64,000 nt of DNA from Paracoccaceae bacterium. Its GTDB lineage: Bacteria > Pseudomonadota > Alphaproteobacteria > Rhodobacterales > Rhodobacteraceae. Every line of letters begins with the position of its first letter. Position 1 is the first letter of the stretch. Below the pieces are notes generated by a model. That model did not search any database. It was not told where the DNA came from and was given only the letters and a program-made list of their open reading frames with translations. Below are positions 37,747 to 47,159 of this stretch, one piece after another. The stretch covers positions 35,536 to 99,535 of the forward strand of contig JALEGX010000138.1 in NCBI GenBank assembly GCA_022763485.1. The letters run 5' to 3'. The translations under genes and the position numbers were made by a program.

Positions 37747-38955
37747 ATGACCAAGGGCAACGTGTTTCAAGGGATCCAGACCACGGCGATTCATGCGGGG
37801 GAAGGTCCTGATCCGGCCACCGGCGCATCAGCCCCACCGCTGCATATGTCCTCCACTTTCGTGACCGATGATGTGGCTGGTTTCTCCGCCCATGACCTGA
37901 CACCGGACAGCCCTTATCTGTATGCCCGCTGGACCAATCCCAACGTCGCCTCGCTGGAGGCGAAGATCGCGGCCCTGCAAGGGACAGAGGCCTGTTTGTG
38001 CACCGCGTCGGGCATGGCCGCTGCGACGGCGATTTTTCTGACCTTCCTGTCGGCGGGGGATCACGTCATCGTCTCTGACGTGTCCTATGCCGGCGTGGCC
38101 GAACTGGCCCGTGACACATTGCCAAGGCTGGGGATCGACGTCAGCACCGTGAACCTGTCGGATCTGGCGGCGGTGGCGGATGCGATCCGGCCAAACACCC
38201 GGCTGATCCATTCCGAAAGCCCGGTGAATCCGATCCTGCGTCTGACTGATCTGGCGGCGATTTCGCGACTGGCCCATGACAACGGAGCCCTGCATTCCTG
38301 CGATGCCACTTTTGCCTCTCCGCTTGGCATGGACACCGTCGCGCTGGGGATCGACCTGGTGATGCATTCGATCACGAAATACATAGGCGGGCACGGGGAC
38401 GCGGTCGGCGGCGCTGTTGCGGGTCGGGCCGAACTGATCAGCAAGATACGCCTGGAAGCGGCCATTCATCACGGCGGGATCCTGTCGCCCTTCAACGCCT
38501 GGCTGATCGGACGCGGTATGGCCACCCTGCCACTGCGGATGAAGGCCCATGCCGCCGGGGCACAGGCGGTTGCCGAATGGCTGGAGGCCCATCCCAACGT
38601 CGTGCGGGTGATGTATCCGGGCCTGCCCTCCCACCCTCAGGCCGAACTGGCCCAGGCGCAGATGTCCAACATGTCAGGGATGATCAGCTTTCAGGTGGGC
38701 GATGCAGCCGCCGGCGCGGCGATTGCCCAGGACATGATCGAAAAGCTGCGGGTCATCCACTATGCGGTCTCGCTTGGGCACCACCGCTCGTTGATTTTCT
38801 GGATGGAAACTGCCGGCTTGATGGGCAGCTCCTTCCGGCTGACAGCCGCGCAGGAAGAGAACTATCGCAGCTATGCCGGCGACGGCATTTTCCGCCTATC
38901 GGTCGGCCTGGAAGATGCCGAAGACCTGATCGCGGATCTGGACCGGGTGCTGTAA
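37747..38955 (+). CDS. Cys/Met metabolism PLP enzyme (trans-sulfuration family)
   Basis: 402 residues. TTAIHAGEGPDPATGASAPP and YARWTNPNVASLEAKIAALQGTEACLCTASGMAA are the N-terminal family features; the PLP lysine is in HSITKYIGGHGDAVGG. The C-terminal part has RLSVGLEDAEDLIADL. Could be a methionine gamma-lyase, cystathionine gamma/beta-lyase or O-acylhomoserine sulfhydrylase; the sequence does not decide. ATG 37747 follows ACAGGGAGG; divergent from the peptidase. Confidence 0.85.
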   Translation: MTKGNVFQGIQTTAIHAGEGPDPATGASAPPLHMSSTFVTDDVAGFSAHDLTPDSPYLYARWTNPNVASLEAKIAALQGTEACLCTASGMAAATAIFLTFLSAGDHVIVSDVSYAGVAELARDTLPRLGIDVSTVNLSDLAAVADAIRPNTRLIHSESPVNPILRLTDLAAISRLAHDNGALHSCDATFASPLGMDTVALGIDLVMHSITKYIGGHGDAVGGAVAGRAELISKIRLEAAIHHGGILSPFNAWLIGRGMATLPLRMKAHAAGAQAVAEWLEAHPNVVRVMYPGLPSHPQAELAQAQMSNMSGMISFQVGDAAAGAAIAQDMIEKLRVIHYAVSLGHHRSLIFWMETAGLMGSSFRLTAAQEENYRSYAGDGIFRLSVGLEDAEDLIADLDRVL

Positions 38956-38982
38956 CCCCGGTCCGTCATACAGGGTGTGGGG

Positions 38983-40026
38983 TCAGTGGGCCCCACCGCA
39001 AACCGGGCAATCGGACCGCTTGGACAGGCGGATCTTGCGGGTTTCACCATAAAGACCATCGTAGATCAGCATCTCACCGCGCAGCACGGAACCGGCCCCG
39101 GTGATCAGCTTGACCGCCTCGACCGCCATCATCGTACCCACAACACCGGGCAAGGGGCCGATCACCCCAGCCTCGGAGCAGGACGGCGCAAGTCCCGGCG
39201 CCGGGGCCTCGGGAAAGATGCATTGGTAACACGGCCCGTCTGTCTTGGGATCAAAGACACTAAGCTGCCCTTCCCATTGGGACAGGGCGCCGGAAATCAG
39301 CGGCTTGCCCAGCGCGACAGCCGTGCGATTGACCAGATATCTGGTGTCGAAATTGTCAGTGCCGTCAAGGATCAGGTCGAACTCGGCAAAAAGCTCGGAC
39401 GCGATCTCGGCCTCCAGCCGCCGATGAAACGGGCGCACAACCACATTGGGGTTTTGCGCTTCCATCGCCTTTTGCGCCGAAAACACCTTGGGCACACCGA
39501 TGTCCTGATCGCGGTGAATGACCTGCCGTTGCAGGTTGGCGTTTTCCACCACGTCGTCATCGACCACACCAATGGTTCCAACCCCGGCCGCCGCCAGATA
39601 TTGCAGCACCGGCGCCCCCAGTCCGCCCGCCCCGATGACAAGCACCTTGGCCTGTTTCAGCCGTTTCTGACCAGGGCCGCCCACTTCTCGCAGAACGATA
39701 TGCCGGGCATATCGGTTCAGCTCGGTTTCGGTAAAAGTTCCAGGTTTGTCGGGCATCGCATCCTCCACTGGCTGAACGCGCGATTTGAGCTTGCGAAGCA
39801 CGAAGGCATAGAGGCCTATCAGGATCGCCGCCCCACCCAGTAGCAGCCAGAGCGCCGCAGATCCACCAGTGGCCTCACGCAGGGGGCTGCCCGCAGGCAA
39901 CGTGAGCTGGATGGACAATACGGCGAGGTAAAGAAACCCCAGAAGCAGTTGCCGCACGGCAGCAGGGAGACCGAACAGCCGCCCTCCCCACCAGATCAGG
40001 CCCGCGATGCCAAGAACCAGTATCAT
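38983..40026 (-). CDS. moeB: Molybdopterin-synthase adenylyltransferase MoeB-like, membrane-anchored
   Basis: 347 residues. The first 80 contain three hydrophobic segments (ILVLGIAGLIWWGGRLFGL, LLLGFLYLAVLSIQL, LWLLLGGAAILIGLYAFVL), then the E1-like fold: LNRYARHIVLREVGGPGQKRL, VLVIGAGGLGAPVLQYLAAAG (ATP loop), ILDGTDNFDTRYLVN and zinc cysteines in CYQC and CPVCG. Adenylates MoaD or ThiS C-termini. Start overlaps the dut stop by one base. Confidence 0.9.
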   Translation of the reverse strand: MILVLGIAGLIWWGGRLFGLPAAVRQLLLGFLYLAVLSIQLTLPAGSPLREATGGSAALWLLLGGAAILIGLYAFVLRKLKSRVQPVEDAMPDKPGTFTETELNRYARHIVLREVGGPGQKRLKQAKVLVIGAGGLGAPVLQYLAAAGVGTIGVVDDDVVENANLQRQVIHRDQDIGVPKVFSAQKAMEAQNPNVVVRPFHRRLEAEIASELFAEFDLILDGTDNFDTRYLVNRTAVALGKPLISGALSQWEGQLSVFDPKTDGPCYQCIFPEAPAPGLAPSCSEAGVIGPLPGVVGTMMAVEAVKLITGAGSVLRGEMLIYDGLYGETRKIRLSKRSDCPVCGGAH

Positions 40027-40481
40027 CAGCTTTGACCGGTGGAGCCGAAGCCACCGTCCCCGCGGTCCGTTTCCGTCAGGGCGGCAACCTGCACGAAATC
40101 GGCCTGTACGACCGGGGCCAGCACCATCTGCGCAATCCGGTCCCCGTGCCGGACGGCAAATACCTCGGTCCCGGCGTTCAGCAAGATCACCCCCAACGGA
40201 CCGCGATAGTCGCTGTCGATCGTGCCCGGCGTGTTGGGCAGGGTGATGCCATGTTTCAGCGCCAGTCCGGATCGCGGCCGGATCTGGATCTCATACCCGG
40301 CAGGGATCTCCAGCCGCAGCCCGGTTGGCACCAGCATACGCTCGCCCGGGGCCAGCGTTCTGTCCGCCCGATCGGGGAAATTGGCGCGCAGATCTGCACC
40401 CGCCGCCCCTGCGGTTTCATAGGTCGGGAGCGGGACGGACGCATCCGCCTCTTCATCCCGCGTGACGGAAACCTTGATCAT
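40026..40481 (-). CDS. dut: dUTP diphosphatase
   Basis: 151 residues. Five trimeric dUTPase motifs: [50 protein letters not shown] and the C-terminal [10 protein letters not shown]. Converts dUTP to dUMP and keeps uracil out of DNA. I use ATG 40481 ([11 protein letters not shown]); the upstream frame is the coaBC end. 14 nt after coaBC. Confidence 0.97.
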   Translation of the reverse strand: MIKVSVTRDEEADASVPLPTYETAGAAGADLRANFPDRADRTLAPGERMLVPTGLRLEIPAGYEIQIRPRSGLALKHGITLPNTPGTIDSDYRGPLGVILLNAGTEVFAVRHGDRIAQMVLAPVVQADFVQVAALTETDRGDGGFGSTGQS

Positions 40482-40495
40482 CGCCTGCCTCTTTT

Positions 40496-41698
40496 TCAAT
40501 TCTGCGCGCCCAGCGCCTGTGCCATACGCTCTGCCAGACGGCGGGCGACGGCGTCCTTGCCCATCCGGGGCCATTCCTCTGCACCCTCGTCAGAGATCAG
40601 GATCACGGCGTTTTCCGACCCGCCCATGATCCCCGTGGCGGGCGATACATCATTGGCGACAATCCAGTCGCATCCCTTGCGCAGACGCTTGGCCGTGGCA
40701 TGTTCGATCACCGTATCGGTTTCGGCCGCAAAGCCCACCACCAACGGCGGCCGGTTTTCGGTCATATGGGACACGCGCTTCAGGATGTCGGGGTTTTCGG
40801 CAAACTCCAGAACCGGCAGCCCGTCGCGGGACTTCTTCAGCTTCTTGTCGGACGCGCTGGCCACCCGCCAATCCGCCACCGCCGCGGCAAAGATTCCTGC
40901 ATCAACCGGCAAGGCCGCATCAACCGCATCAGACATCTCTTTTGCGGTTTCCACCGGAACCACCTGCACCCCGTCCGGCGGCGCAACGCTTGCGGGCCCT
41001 GTGATGAAAATCACCTCTGCCCCCAGATCCCGCAGCGCGGCAGCCACCGCCGCCCCCTGCGCGCCTGATGACCGATTGGCAATGTATCTGACCGGGTCGA
41101 TCGGCTCATGCGTGGGACCAGAAGTGACCAGCACCCGTTTCCCGTTCAGCGGGCCTTTGGCGAAATGCGCCTCAATCCGGGCCACGATCTCATCGGGTTC
41201 GGCCATCCGCCCGGGCCCGAATTCACCACAGGCCATATTGCCCTCATTGGGTCCGACACAGGCAATCCCGTCCGCGCGCAGTTGCGCCAGGTTGCGCTGT
41301 GTGGCGGGGTGGTCCCACATGCGGACATTCATCGCCGGCGCCAAAAGAACCGGCGTATCGGTGGCCAAGAGCAGGGTAGAGGCCAGATCATTTGCATGTC
41401 CCTGCGCCATCTTCGCCATCAGGTCGGCGGTCGCAGGGGCAACCACCAACAGGTCAGCGCTGCGGGAAAGTTGGATGTGACCCATCTCTGCCTCGGATGT
41501 CAGGTCAAACAGGTCCCGATGCACTGGCGCACCCGCCAGGGCCGACACCGACAAAGGGGTCACAAACTCTTCCCCCGCACGGGTCAGAACCGGCGTCACG
41601 CGGGCACCGCGATCCTGCAGCCTGCGGATCAGCTCCAGCGATTTATAGGCCGCTATGCCCCCGCCGATGATCAGAAGAATGTGTTTTTCCGCCAACAT
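40496..41698 (-). CDS. coaBC: Bifunctional phosphopantothenoylcysteine decarboxylase/synthetase
   Basis: 400 residues. The N-terminal flavoprotein half (1-190) has [20 protein letters not shown], the [18 protein letters not shown] substrate loop and [16 protein letters not shown]; the C-terminal half has the [25 protein letters not shown] signature and VGFAAETD. Two steps of coenzyme A synthesis. Confidence 0.97.
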   Translation of the reverse strand: MLAEKHILLIIGGGIAAYKSLELIRRLQDRGARVTPVLTRAGEEFVTPLSVSALAGAPVHRDLFDLTSEAEMGHIQLSRSADLLVVAPATADLMAKMAQGHANDLASTLLLATDTPVLLAPAMNVRMWDHPATQRNLAQLRADGIACVGPNEGNMACGEFGPGRMAEPDEIVARIEAHFAKGPLNGKRVLVTSGPTHEPIDPVRYIANRSSGAQGAAVAAALRDLGAEVIFITGPASVAPPDGVQVVPVETAKEMSDAVDAALPVDAGIFAAAVADWRVASASDKKLKKSRDGLPVLEFAENPDILKRVSHMTENRPPLVVGFAAETDTVIEHATAKRLRKGCDWIVANDVSPATGIMGGSENAVILISDEGAEEWPRMGKDAVARRLAERMAQALGAQN

Positions 41699-41745
41699 AC
41701 GCGTGTCCTTCGCCAGAATTTATGCCGACCATACAACCGGACCCC

Positions 41746-41764
41746 GGAGGTGAAAAGCACCTCC
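41746..41764 (-). terminator. Hairpin between chaN and coaBC
   Basis: GGAGGTG and CACCTCC pair around a 5-nt loop, flanked by further C/G pairs, in the 89-nt gap. There is no T tract on the reverse strand, so it may attenuate rather than end the rpoH-chaN transcript. Confidence 0.4.
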
Positions 41765-41787
41765 CCCGGACGATCAGCAGGTCACGC

Positions 41788-42618
41788 TCAGGATTTGGAG
41801 GAGAATGCCAGACAGGGATCCGGCCGCTCCACTGCGGGGGCATCCCAAACAGCATCGAATTCACCCGAAATAGCCCCGTCTTCGGACTGGCCAAGGGCAA
41901 ACAGCGACAGATCGGGCTGGCGATGCAGCAAGTACACGGGAACGCCGCGGTCCTTGCGCGCATGACCGTTGCCGGTCACGATCGCCACCGGCCCGCCGGT
42001 CTGCTCGAACGCCTGCATCGCAGCACGCGCCAGATTTGCGTCACGCAAGCGTTGAAAATCCACCATCAGTGGCAGCATCTCTTCGGGCAGCGCATCGCAA
42101 TGGGCCCGCAGCTGATCCGCCTGACGCTGTGCTTGCTGTTCAGGCTCCAACGGCTGATCCAGCCCGTAATGTGCAGCGTCAGGTCCAAAAAACGCAGCCG
42201 CGCCAGAAGACATGGCCGCCCGCGCATCAGAACGCGCCACCTGTGCCCCAAGGTGCAAGGCATCGGGGGCCGCCATGAAGATCGGAGCATACATGGAAAA
42301 ATCGGGCCAACCTGTCTGATCCCAGTTCAGCAATGTCCGCAGCGCATCCTCATCCTGCGGCAGGCCATCAGCCAGACGCTCCGCCTGTTGCGGGGTCAGC
42401 ATTTCCCAGATGACGGCTTTCGGCTGCAATGCAGCGACCAGTCCGGCCTGCGCCTGATGATGGGCAGGATTGTCATGGATTTCACCCAGCAGAACCACGT
42501 CGGCCTGTGCCATGGCCTGCGGCGGGGTGTGCGCTTGCCCAGCAGACCCACCCCCGGCCATCAGGGAAAAGGCGACCAGCCCGGAAGCCACGAAGCTACA
42601 GAATTTCATTCCACTCAT
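41788..42618 (-). CDS. ChaN-family haem/iron-associated protein
   Basis: 276 residues. Has a signal peptide (MKFCSFVASGLVAFSLMAGG with cleavage near AGQA) but no lipobox Cys, unlike lipoprotein members. The core reads ADVVLLGEIHDNPAHHQAQAGL, AVIWEMLTPQQAE and VAIVTGNGHARKDRGVPVYL, matching the ChaN (DUF399) fold with its haem-binding region. Starts within the rpoH stop (ATGA overlap), so it is coupled to the heat-shock sigma factor gene. Confidence 0.85.
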   Translation of the reverse strand: MSGMKFCSFVASGLVAFSLMAGGGSAGQAHTPPQAMAQADVVLLGEIHDNPAHHQAQAGLVAALQPKAVIWEMLTPQQAERLADGLPQDEDALRTLLNWDQTGWPDFSMYAPIFMAAPDALHLGAQVARSDARAAMSSGAAAFFGPDAAHYGLDQPLEPEQQAQRQADQLRAHCDALPEEMLPLMVDFQRLRDANLARAAMQAFEQTGGPVAIVTGNGHARKDRGVPVYLLHRQPDLSLFALGQSEDGAISGEFDAVWDAPAVERPDPCLAFSSKS

Positions 42619-43493
42619 AGGAGGAAGTTCTGAACCTCAGGCGCCTCCTTTTCAAGGCTCTTGCGCATCTTCACGAATGCGGCGGCTTCCAGCTGCCGAA
42701 TGCGCTCTTTCGACAGGCCAAGCTCATTTCCAAGGCTTTCGAGCGTCCGCGGTTCACGCTTCAGTTTGCGCTCCTGAACGATATAGCGCTCACGATCGTT
42801 CAGCGCCTGCATGGCTGAGATCAGCCAGTCCTGCAAACGGCGGGAATCATGCTGGATTTCGATGGTTTCAGCCGCCTGCGCGCTTTCATCTTCAAGCGTG
42901 TCGATCCATTCCCGGCCATCTTCGTCGGCCGATTGCACGGCGTTCAATGAGAAATCAGCGCCGGACAGGCGACCTTCCATCATCTCGACGTCACGCAGCG
43001 GCACGCCCAGTTCATTGGCGATCTGCTCGCGCAGCTGATGGCGGTCCAGTTCCACCCCTTCGGTCTGTGCTTCGCGCTCAAGCTGGGCCTGGACCCGGCG
43101 CATGTTGAAAAACAGCGATTTCTGGCTGGAGGTGGATCCGGTCCGAACCATGGACCAGTTCCGCATCACGTAGTCTTGGATCGACGCCTTGATCCACCAG
43201 ACAGCGTAGGTAGAGAACCTGACCCCTCGATCAGGATCAAATTTGTCGGCCGCCTTCATCAGGCCCAAGCCAGCCTCTTGGATAAGGTCGTTCATCGGCG
43301 CGCCGTAGCGTTTGAAACGGGCGGCCATGGAAATGGCCAACCGCATGTACGCGGTGACCAGCCGATGCAGCGCGGCTTCGTCCCGATGGTCACGCCAGGC
43401 ATAGGCCAGCTGTAGCTCGGTCTCTGCGTCCAGCAGTTCCGCCTTCATCGCCCGTCTGGGCAGGAAATTGTCGTTTGGTCCGTCAAGTGGCAT
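42615..43493 (-). CDS. rpoH: RNA polymerase heat-shock sigma factor RpoH
   Basis: 292 residues. Sigma-70 type with region 2 (LVTAYMRLAISMAARFKRYG, DLIQEAGLGLMKAADKFDPDRGVRFSTYAVWWIKASIQDYV), an RpoH box (QKSLFFNMRRVQAQL) and region 4 (LNDRERYIVQERKLK, SLGNELGLSKERIRQLE). ATG 43493 has AGGGGGA upstream. Rhodobacteraceae often have two RpoH types; which one this is cannot be settled here. Divergent from cobU. Confidence 0.95.
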   Translation of the reverse strand: MPLDGPNDNFLPRRAMKAELLDAETELQLAYAWRDHRDEAALHRLVTAYMRLAISMAARFKRYGAPMNDLIQEAGLGLMKAADKFDPDRGVRFSTYAVWWIKASIQDYVMRNWSMVRTGSTSSQKSLFFNMRRVQAQLEREAQTEGVELDRHQLREQIANELGVPLRDVEMMEGRLSGADFSLNAVQSADEDGREWIDTLEDESAQAAETIEIQHDSRRLQDWLISAMQALNDRERYIVQERKLKREPRTLESLGNELGLSKERIRQLEAAAFVKMRKSLEKEAPEVQNFLL

Positions 43494-43634
43494 GGTTTTC
43501 CCCCTGCAGAATCTGATCGCCGCGTCGCGCACGGGTCCTTGCGACAGCTTTCCTGACCCTGATTTGGGCTACACCGCTATTTTTTTGTCTGGTCTTTTTG
43601 ATCGCGGGGCACAGGGACTTATCTGTGGAAAGAG

Positions 43635-43653
43635 GGGCAAAGCGTGCTTGCCC
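43635..43653. promoter_or_regulatory. Inverted repeat in the rpoH-cobU gap
   Basis: GGGCAA 43635-43640 and TTGCCC 43648-43653 form a 6-bp dyad with a 7-nt centre in the 220-nt divergent promoter region. It could be an operator for either gene; there is no further support. Confidence 0.3.
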
Positions 43654-43713
43654 GGACCGTGCATATGCGAGTACCCACCGTTGAGTGCGGCAGTTACGAA
43701 AAGGGTAAAGATC

Positions 43714-44235
43714 TTGAGATCCAGAGTCACCTTCATTATCGGAGGCGCGGCCTCCGGCAAGTCGGAATTCGCCGAAAATTTCTGCGTAAGCTCTGGAAAA
43801 CAAAGAGTTTACCTCGCGACTTCACAAGTGTTTGACGACGAGATGCAAGCCAAAGTCGTCAAACATGTTACGCAACGGGGCGAAGGTTGGATCACAAAAG
43901 AAGCACCTTTTGAGGTCGCGCCGGTTCTGGACGCGCTCACCGCCGACCAGATCTGCCTGCTGGACTGTGCCACGATGTGGCTGACCAACCATCTGCTGGC
44001 CGACCATGACCTGAGCACCGAGCAGGACGCCTTCCTGAATGCGGTGGCCCGGTGTCAGGCGGATGTGGTGATCGTGTCCAATGAAACCGGGCTGGGTATC
44101 GTGCCCGAGAACAAACTGGCCCGCCAGTTCCGCGAAGCCCAGGGCCGCCTGAACATTGCAATCGCCAAACAGGCGGACACGGTGGTGCAGGTCACCGTGG
44201 GTCTGCCACTGGTTCTGAAAGGGAGCCTGTCATGA
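43714..44235 (+). CDS. cobU: Adenosylcobinamide kinase/guanylyltransferase
   Basis: 173 residues. RVTFIIGGAASGKSEFAENF is the P-loop close to the N-terminus, then VYLATSQVFDDEMQAKVVKH, ILLDCATMWLTN-like CLLDCATMWLTNHLL and VSNETGLGIVPENKLARQFREAQG, the classic CobU/CobP motif set. Converts adenosylcobinamide to GDP-cobinamide. The family begins just before the P-loop, so I choose TTG 43714 (AAAAGGG upstream) and reject the 82-residue extension. Confidence 0.9.
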   Translation: MRSRVTFIIGGAASGKSEFAENFCVSSGKQRVYLATSQVFDDEMQAKVVKHVTQRGEGWITKEAPFEVAPVLDALTADQICLLDCATMWLTNHLLADHDLSTEQDAFLNAVARCQADVVIVSNETGLGIVPENKLARQFREAQGRLNIAIAKQADTVVQVTVGLPLVLKGSLS

Positions 44236-44807
44236 GCCGTTTGTTCCTTGTCCGTCATGGCCCGACCCACGCAAAATCCATGGTCGGCTGGTCAGACCTG
44301 CCCGCGGATCTGTCGGATACTGCGGCTTTGGCCCGCCTGCATGATTTCCTGCCGGCAGAGGCCTTGGTTGTATCCTCCGATCTGCAGCGCGCGGTCCATA
44401 CGGCCGATGCCATTCAGGGGGACAGGACGCGGCTGGACCACCACCCAGATCTGCGGGAAATCCACTTCGGCGCGTGGGAACTGCGCACCTGGGCCGACAT
44501 CGACGCAGAAGACCCCGAACGCATCCGCGCCTATTGGGAAACCCCCGGCGATGTCCGCCCCCCCGGCGGCGAAAGCTGGAACGAGGTGACCGCGCGCGTT
44601 GACCGCGCCATCGACCACCTGATGCAACAACACGCAGGCCGGGACCTGATTGTCGTGGGCCATTTCGGCATGATCCTGACACAGATCCAGAGGGCAGAAC
44701 AATTGACCGCGGAAGAAGCCTTTTCTCACAAAATCGACAACTTGTCCGTGACCGAAATTCAAACACGACCTGACTGGAAGGCGCCACTGATCAATCACAA
44801 TCCGTGA
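44232..44807 (+). CDS. Histidine phosphatase, possible alpha-ribazole phosphatase
   Basis: 191 residues. LFLVRHGPTHAKSMVGWSDLP with the catalytic RHG, SSDLQRAVHTADAI, REIHFGAWE and VVGHFGMI are the phosphoglycerate-mutase-like motif set. ATGA overlap with cobU suggests a job in cobalamin lower-ligand assembly (CobC-type), but the fold has many substrates. Confidence 0.82.
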   Translation: MSRLFLVRHGPTHAKSMVGWSDLPADLSDTAALARLHDFLPAEALVVSSDLQRAVHTADAIQGDRTRLDHHPDLREIHFGAWELRTWADIDAEDPERIRAYWETPGDVRPPGGESWNEVTARVDRAIDHLMQQHAGRDLIVVGHFGMILTQIQRAEQLTAEEAFSHKIDNLSVTEIQTRPDWKAPLINHNP

Positions 44808-44866
44808 TGGATATCAGTGCAAATATGAATTTCTCTGATAGGTGATATTTGGGGTAAGCTGCCCTT

Positions 44867-45547
44867 ATGACCTATGAACTTTATATCGGCGATCGCCTCT
44901 ATTCCAGCTGGTCCCTGCGGGGCTGGCTCATGTTCTCGAAATTCGGGATCGATTGCAACACCCATATGGTGGGCCTCTATTCCGGCACCATGGCTGCGGA
45001 TATGGCCCATCTGGCCCCTGCCCGACTGGTCCCCTGCATTCAAACCCCGGACGGCACGGTTGTGGCGGAAAGCATCGCCATGGCCGAAACCCTGGCCGAG
45101 CAGAACCCCGATGCGGGTCTCTGGCCCAAGGATCCTGCGCAACGCGCCACCGCCCGCTGGCTGTGCAGCGAAATGGCGGCTGGGTTCTCAGCCTTGCGCG
45201 GCGAATGTGCGATGCAGCTGTCCCATGTCTGGCAGGACTTCCCCGTCTCCGACGCTGTGCGCGCCGATCTGGATCGGATCGAAACCCTGTGGCGCCACGC
45301 CCGCGCCGTTTCCGGGTCCGAAACCGGCTGGCTGTTTGGCGACTATTCCCTGGCAGAGGTCTTTTACACCCCGGTCGCTGCCCGGATCGTAGGCTATGGC
45401 TTGCCCGTCTCGGACGCGGCGCTGAGCTATTGCCACAAGCTGCTCTCTGAGCCTGCAGTGCAAGAGTGGCGGCGCGAGGCACTGACCGTGTCTTATGACC
45501 CGGAACCCTATGCGCAACCACTGAAAAAATCCGACTGGCCGCTGTAG
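44867..45547 (+). CDS. Glutathione S-transferase family protein
   Basis: 226 residues. N-terminal thioredoxin-like part ELYIGDRLYSSWSLRGWLMF with a Ser-Ser catalytic region like zeta/YfcF-type GSTs, LVPCIQTPDGTVVAESIAM, and an all-helical C-terminal half. Substrate unknown. Monocistronic by spacing. Confidence 0.85.
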   Translation: MTYELYIGDRLYSSWSLRGWLMFSKFGIDCNTHMVGLYSGTMAADMAHLAPARLVPCIQTPDGTVVAESIAMAETLAEQNPDAGLWPKDPAQRATARWLCSEMAAGFSALRGECAMQLSHVWQDFPVSDAVRADLDRIETLWRHARAVSGSETGWLFGDYSLAEVFYTPVAARIVGYGLPVSDAALSYCHKLLSEPAVQEWRREALTVSYDPEPYAQPLKKSDWPL

Positions 45548-45568
45548 CGGCGGCCCTTGGAACAAGTG

Positions 45569-45587
45569 TTGGTTAACCAAATCTAAA
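45569..45587 (+). promoter_or_regulatory. CtrA-like binding box upstream of comM
   Basis: TTGGTTAACCAA is a perfect palindrome at 45569-45580, and TTAACCAAATCTAAAC fits TTAA-N7-TTAA with one mismatch. The site lies 49-67 nt before the comM start. In Rhodobacteraceae the CtrA regulator controls several competence-type genes; that it acts here is inference. Confidence 0.5.
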
Positions 45588-45635
45588 CCGTTTGTCGGGC
45601 TACCATCTTCGGGTTGAAACCAGAAGGAAGCCGCG

Positions 45636-47144
45636 ATGACCGCACGGGCCTATACCGTCGCCTTTCAGGGGGTCGAAGCGTGTCCGGTCGAGGTACAATG
45701 TGCGGTCTCTCCGGGGCTCCCGGCCTTTTCGGTCGTGGGGCTCCCGGACAAAGCGGTGTCAGAAGCCCGCGACAGGGTGCGCTCGGCCTTTTCGTCCATG
45801 GCCATCGCGCTGCCTTCCAAGCGGATCACCATCAACCTGTCCCCGGCCGACCTGCCGAAAGAAGGCAGCCATTTTGATCTGCCCATTGCGCTGGCCCTTT
45901 TGGCCGCGTTGGAGATCATTCCGAAGGACGCCGCGGAAAACACCATTGCGCTGGGGGAGTTGTCACTGGACGGCAGCATTGTGCCGGTGATGGGGGCCCT
46001 GCCCGCCGCCCTGACCGCCGCGGAAGAGGAACGGACGCTGCTGTGCCCGCAAGGATCCGGGGCCGAGGCGGCCTGGGTCGATGCGGCGCAAGTGATTGGC
46101 GCGTCATCCCTGGCTGACGTGGTCCGTCATTTCACCGGGCAGCTGCCGATCCCGCCCTCTGAACCCGGTGAGATCAGGGAGGAGCGGACAACGCTCTGCC
46201 TGCGGGATGTCAAAGGGCAGGAACGTGCAAAACGCGCGCTGGAGATTGCGGCGGCGGGCCGTCATCACATGCTGATGGTCGGGCCACCCGGGTCCGGCAA
46301 ATCGATGCTGGCCAGCCGCCTGCCCTCAATCCTGCCCGAGCTGACCCCGTTGGAGGCGCTGGAAACTTCGATGATCCAATCGCTGTGTGGCGCGCTTGGC
46401 GAAGGTGGGATTGACCGCACACGGCCCTTCAGATCCCCGCATCACACCGCCTCGATGGCGGCGATCGTCGGCGGTGGCCGCAAGGCCAGCCCCGGAGAGA
46501 TCAGCCTGGCCCATAACGGAGTGCTGTTTCTGGATGAACTGCCCGAGTTCAACCGCCCGGTGCTGGAAACGCTCAGGCAACCCATCGAAACCGGCGAGGT
46601 ACATATCTCACGCGCCAATGCCCATGTGACCTACCCCTGCCGTTTCATGCTGATCGCGGCGGCGAACCCCTGCCGGTGCGGGCATCTGACCGATCCGTCG
46701 CGCGCCTGCTCGCGTGCGCCAACCTGTGGGGAGGATTATCTTGGCCGGGTTTCAGGCCCTCTGATGGACCGGATCGACCTGCGGATCGAGGTACCACCGG
46801 TCGCCTTTTCGGACCTTGATCTGCCGCCGACCGGGGAGCCCTCGACCCTCATCGCCCAGCGCGTGGCCGCCGCCCGAGAGCGACAGGAGACGCGATTTCA
46901 GGCGCATCCGAACATCCGCCAAAATGCAGATATCGACAGTGGCCTGCTGAATGAGGTCGCCGCCCCTGATCCGGAGGGGCGCGAACTGTTGCTGAAAGCG
47001 GCCGAGCGTTTCACCCTGTCGGCCCGCAGTTTTCACCGGATCCTGCGCGTCGCGCGGACCATCGCCGATCTGGAGACCAGCGATCAGGTCATGCGCCCGC
47101 ATGTGGCCGAAGCGCTGAGCTTTCGCCTGTCAGGCGGGGCCTAG
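45636..47144 (+). CDS. comM: YifB/ComM-family AAA ATPase (Mg-chelatase-like)
   Basis: 502 residues. An N-terminal Lon-protease-like fold without a peptidase site (FSVVGLPDKAVSEARDRVRSAF, ITINLSPADLPKEGSHFDLPIALALL), the Walker A MVGPPGSGKSMLASRLPSILP near 212-232, GVLFLDELPEFNRPVLETLRQP as Walker B, and cysteines in NPCRCGHLTDPSRACSRAPTCGEDY. ComM helicases help branch migration during natural transformation. GGAAG precedes the ATG. Confidence 0.93.
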   Translation: MTARAYTVAFQGVEACPVEVQCAVSPGLPAFSVVGLPDKAVSEARDRVRSAFSSMAIALPSKRITINLSPADLPKEGSHFDLPIALALLAALEIIPKDAAENTIALGELSLDGSIVPVMGALPAALTAAEEERTLLCPQGSGAEAAWVDAAQVIGASSLADVVRHFTGQLPIPPSEPGEIREERTTLCLRDVKGQERAKRALEIAAAGRHHMLMVGPPGSGKSMLASRLPSILPELTPLEALETSMIQSLCGALGEGGIDRTRPFRSPHHTASMAAIVGGGRKASPGEISLAHNGVLFLDELPEFNRPVLETLRQPIETGEVHISRANAHVTYPCRFMLIAAANPCRCGHLTDPSRACSRAPTCGEDYLGRVSGPLMDRIDLRIEVPPVAFSDLDLPPTGEPSTLIAQRVAAARERQETRFQAHPNIRQNADIDSGLLNEVAAPDPEGRELLLKAAERFTLSARSFHRILRVARTIADLETSDQVMRPHVAEALSFRLSGGA

Positions 47145-47159
47145 TGCCCCTGCCCGGTT

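Noticed and set aside
43468..43713. 82-residue N-terminal extension of CobU
   Set aside because: It crosses the rpoH promoter region and lies before the P-loop, where CobU proteins begin.
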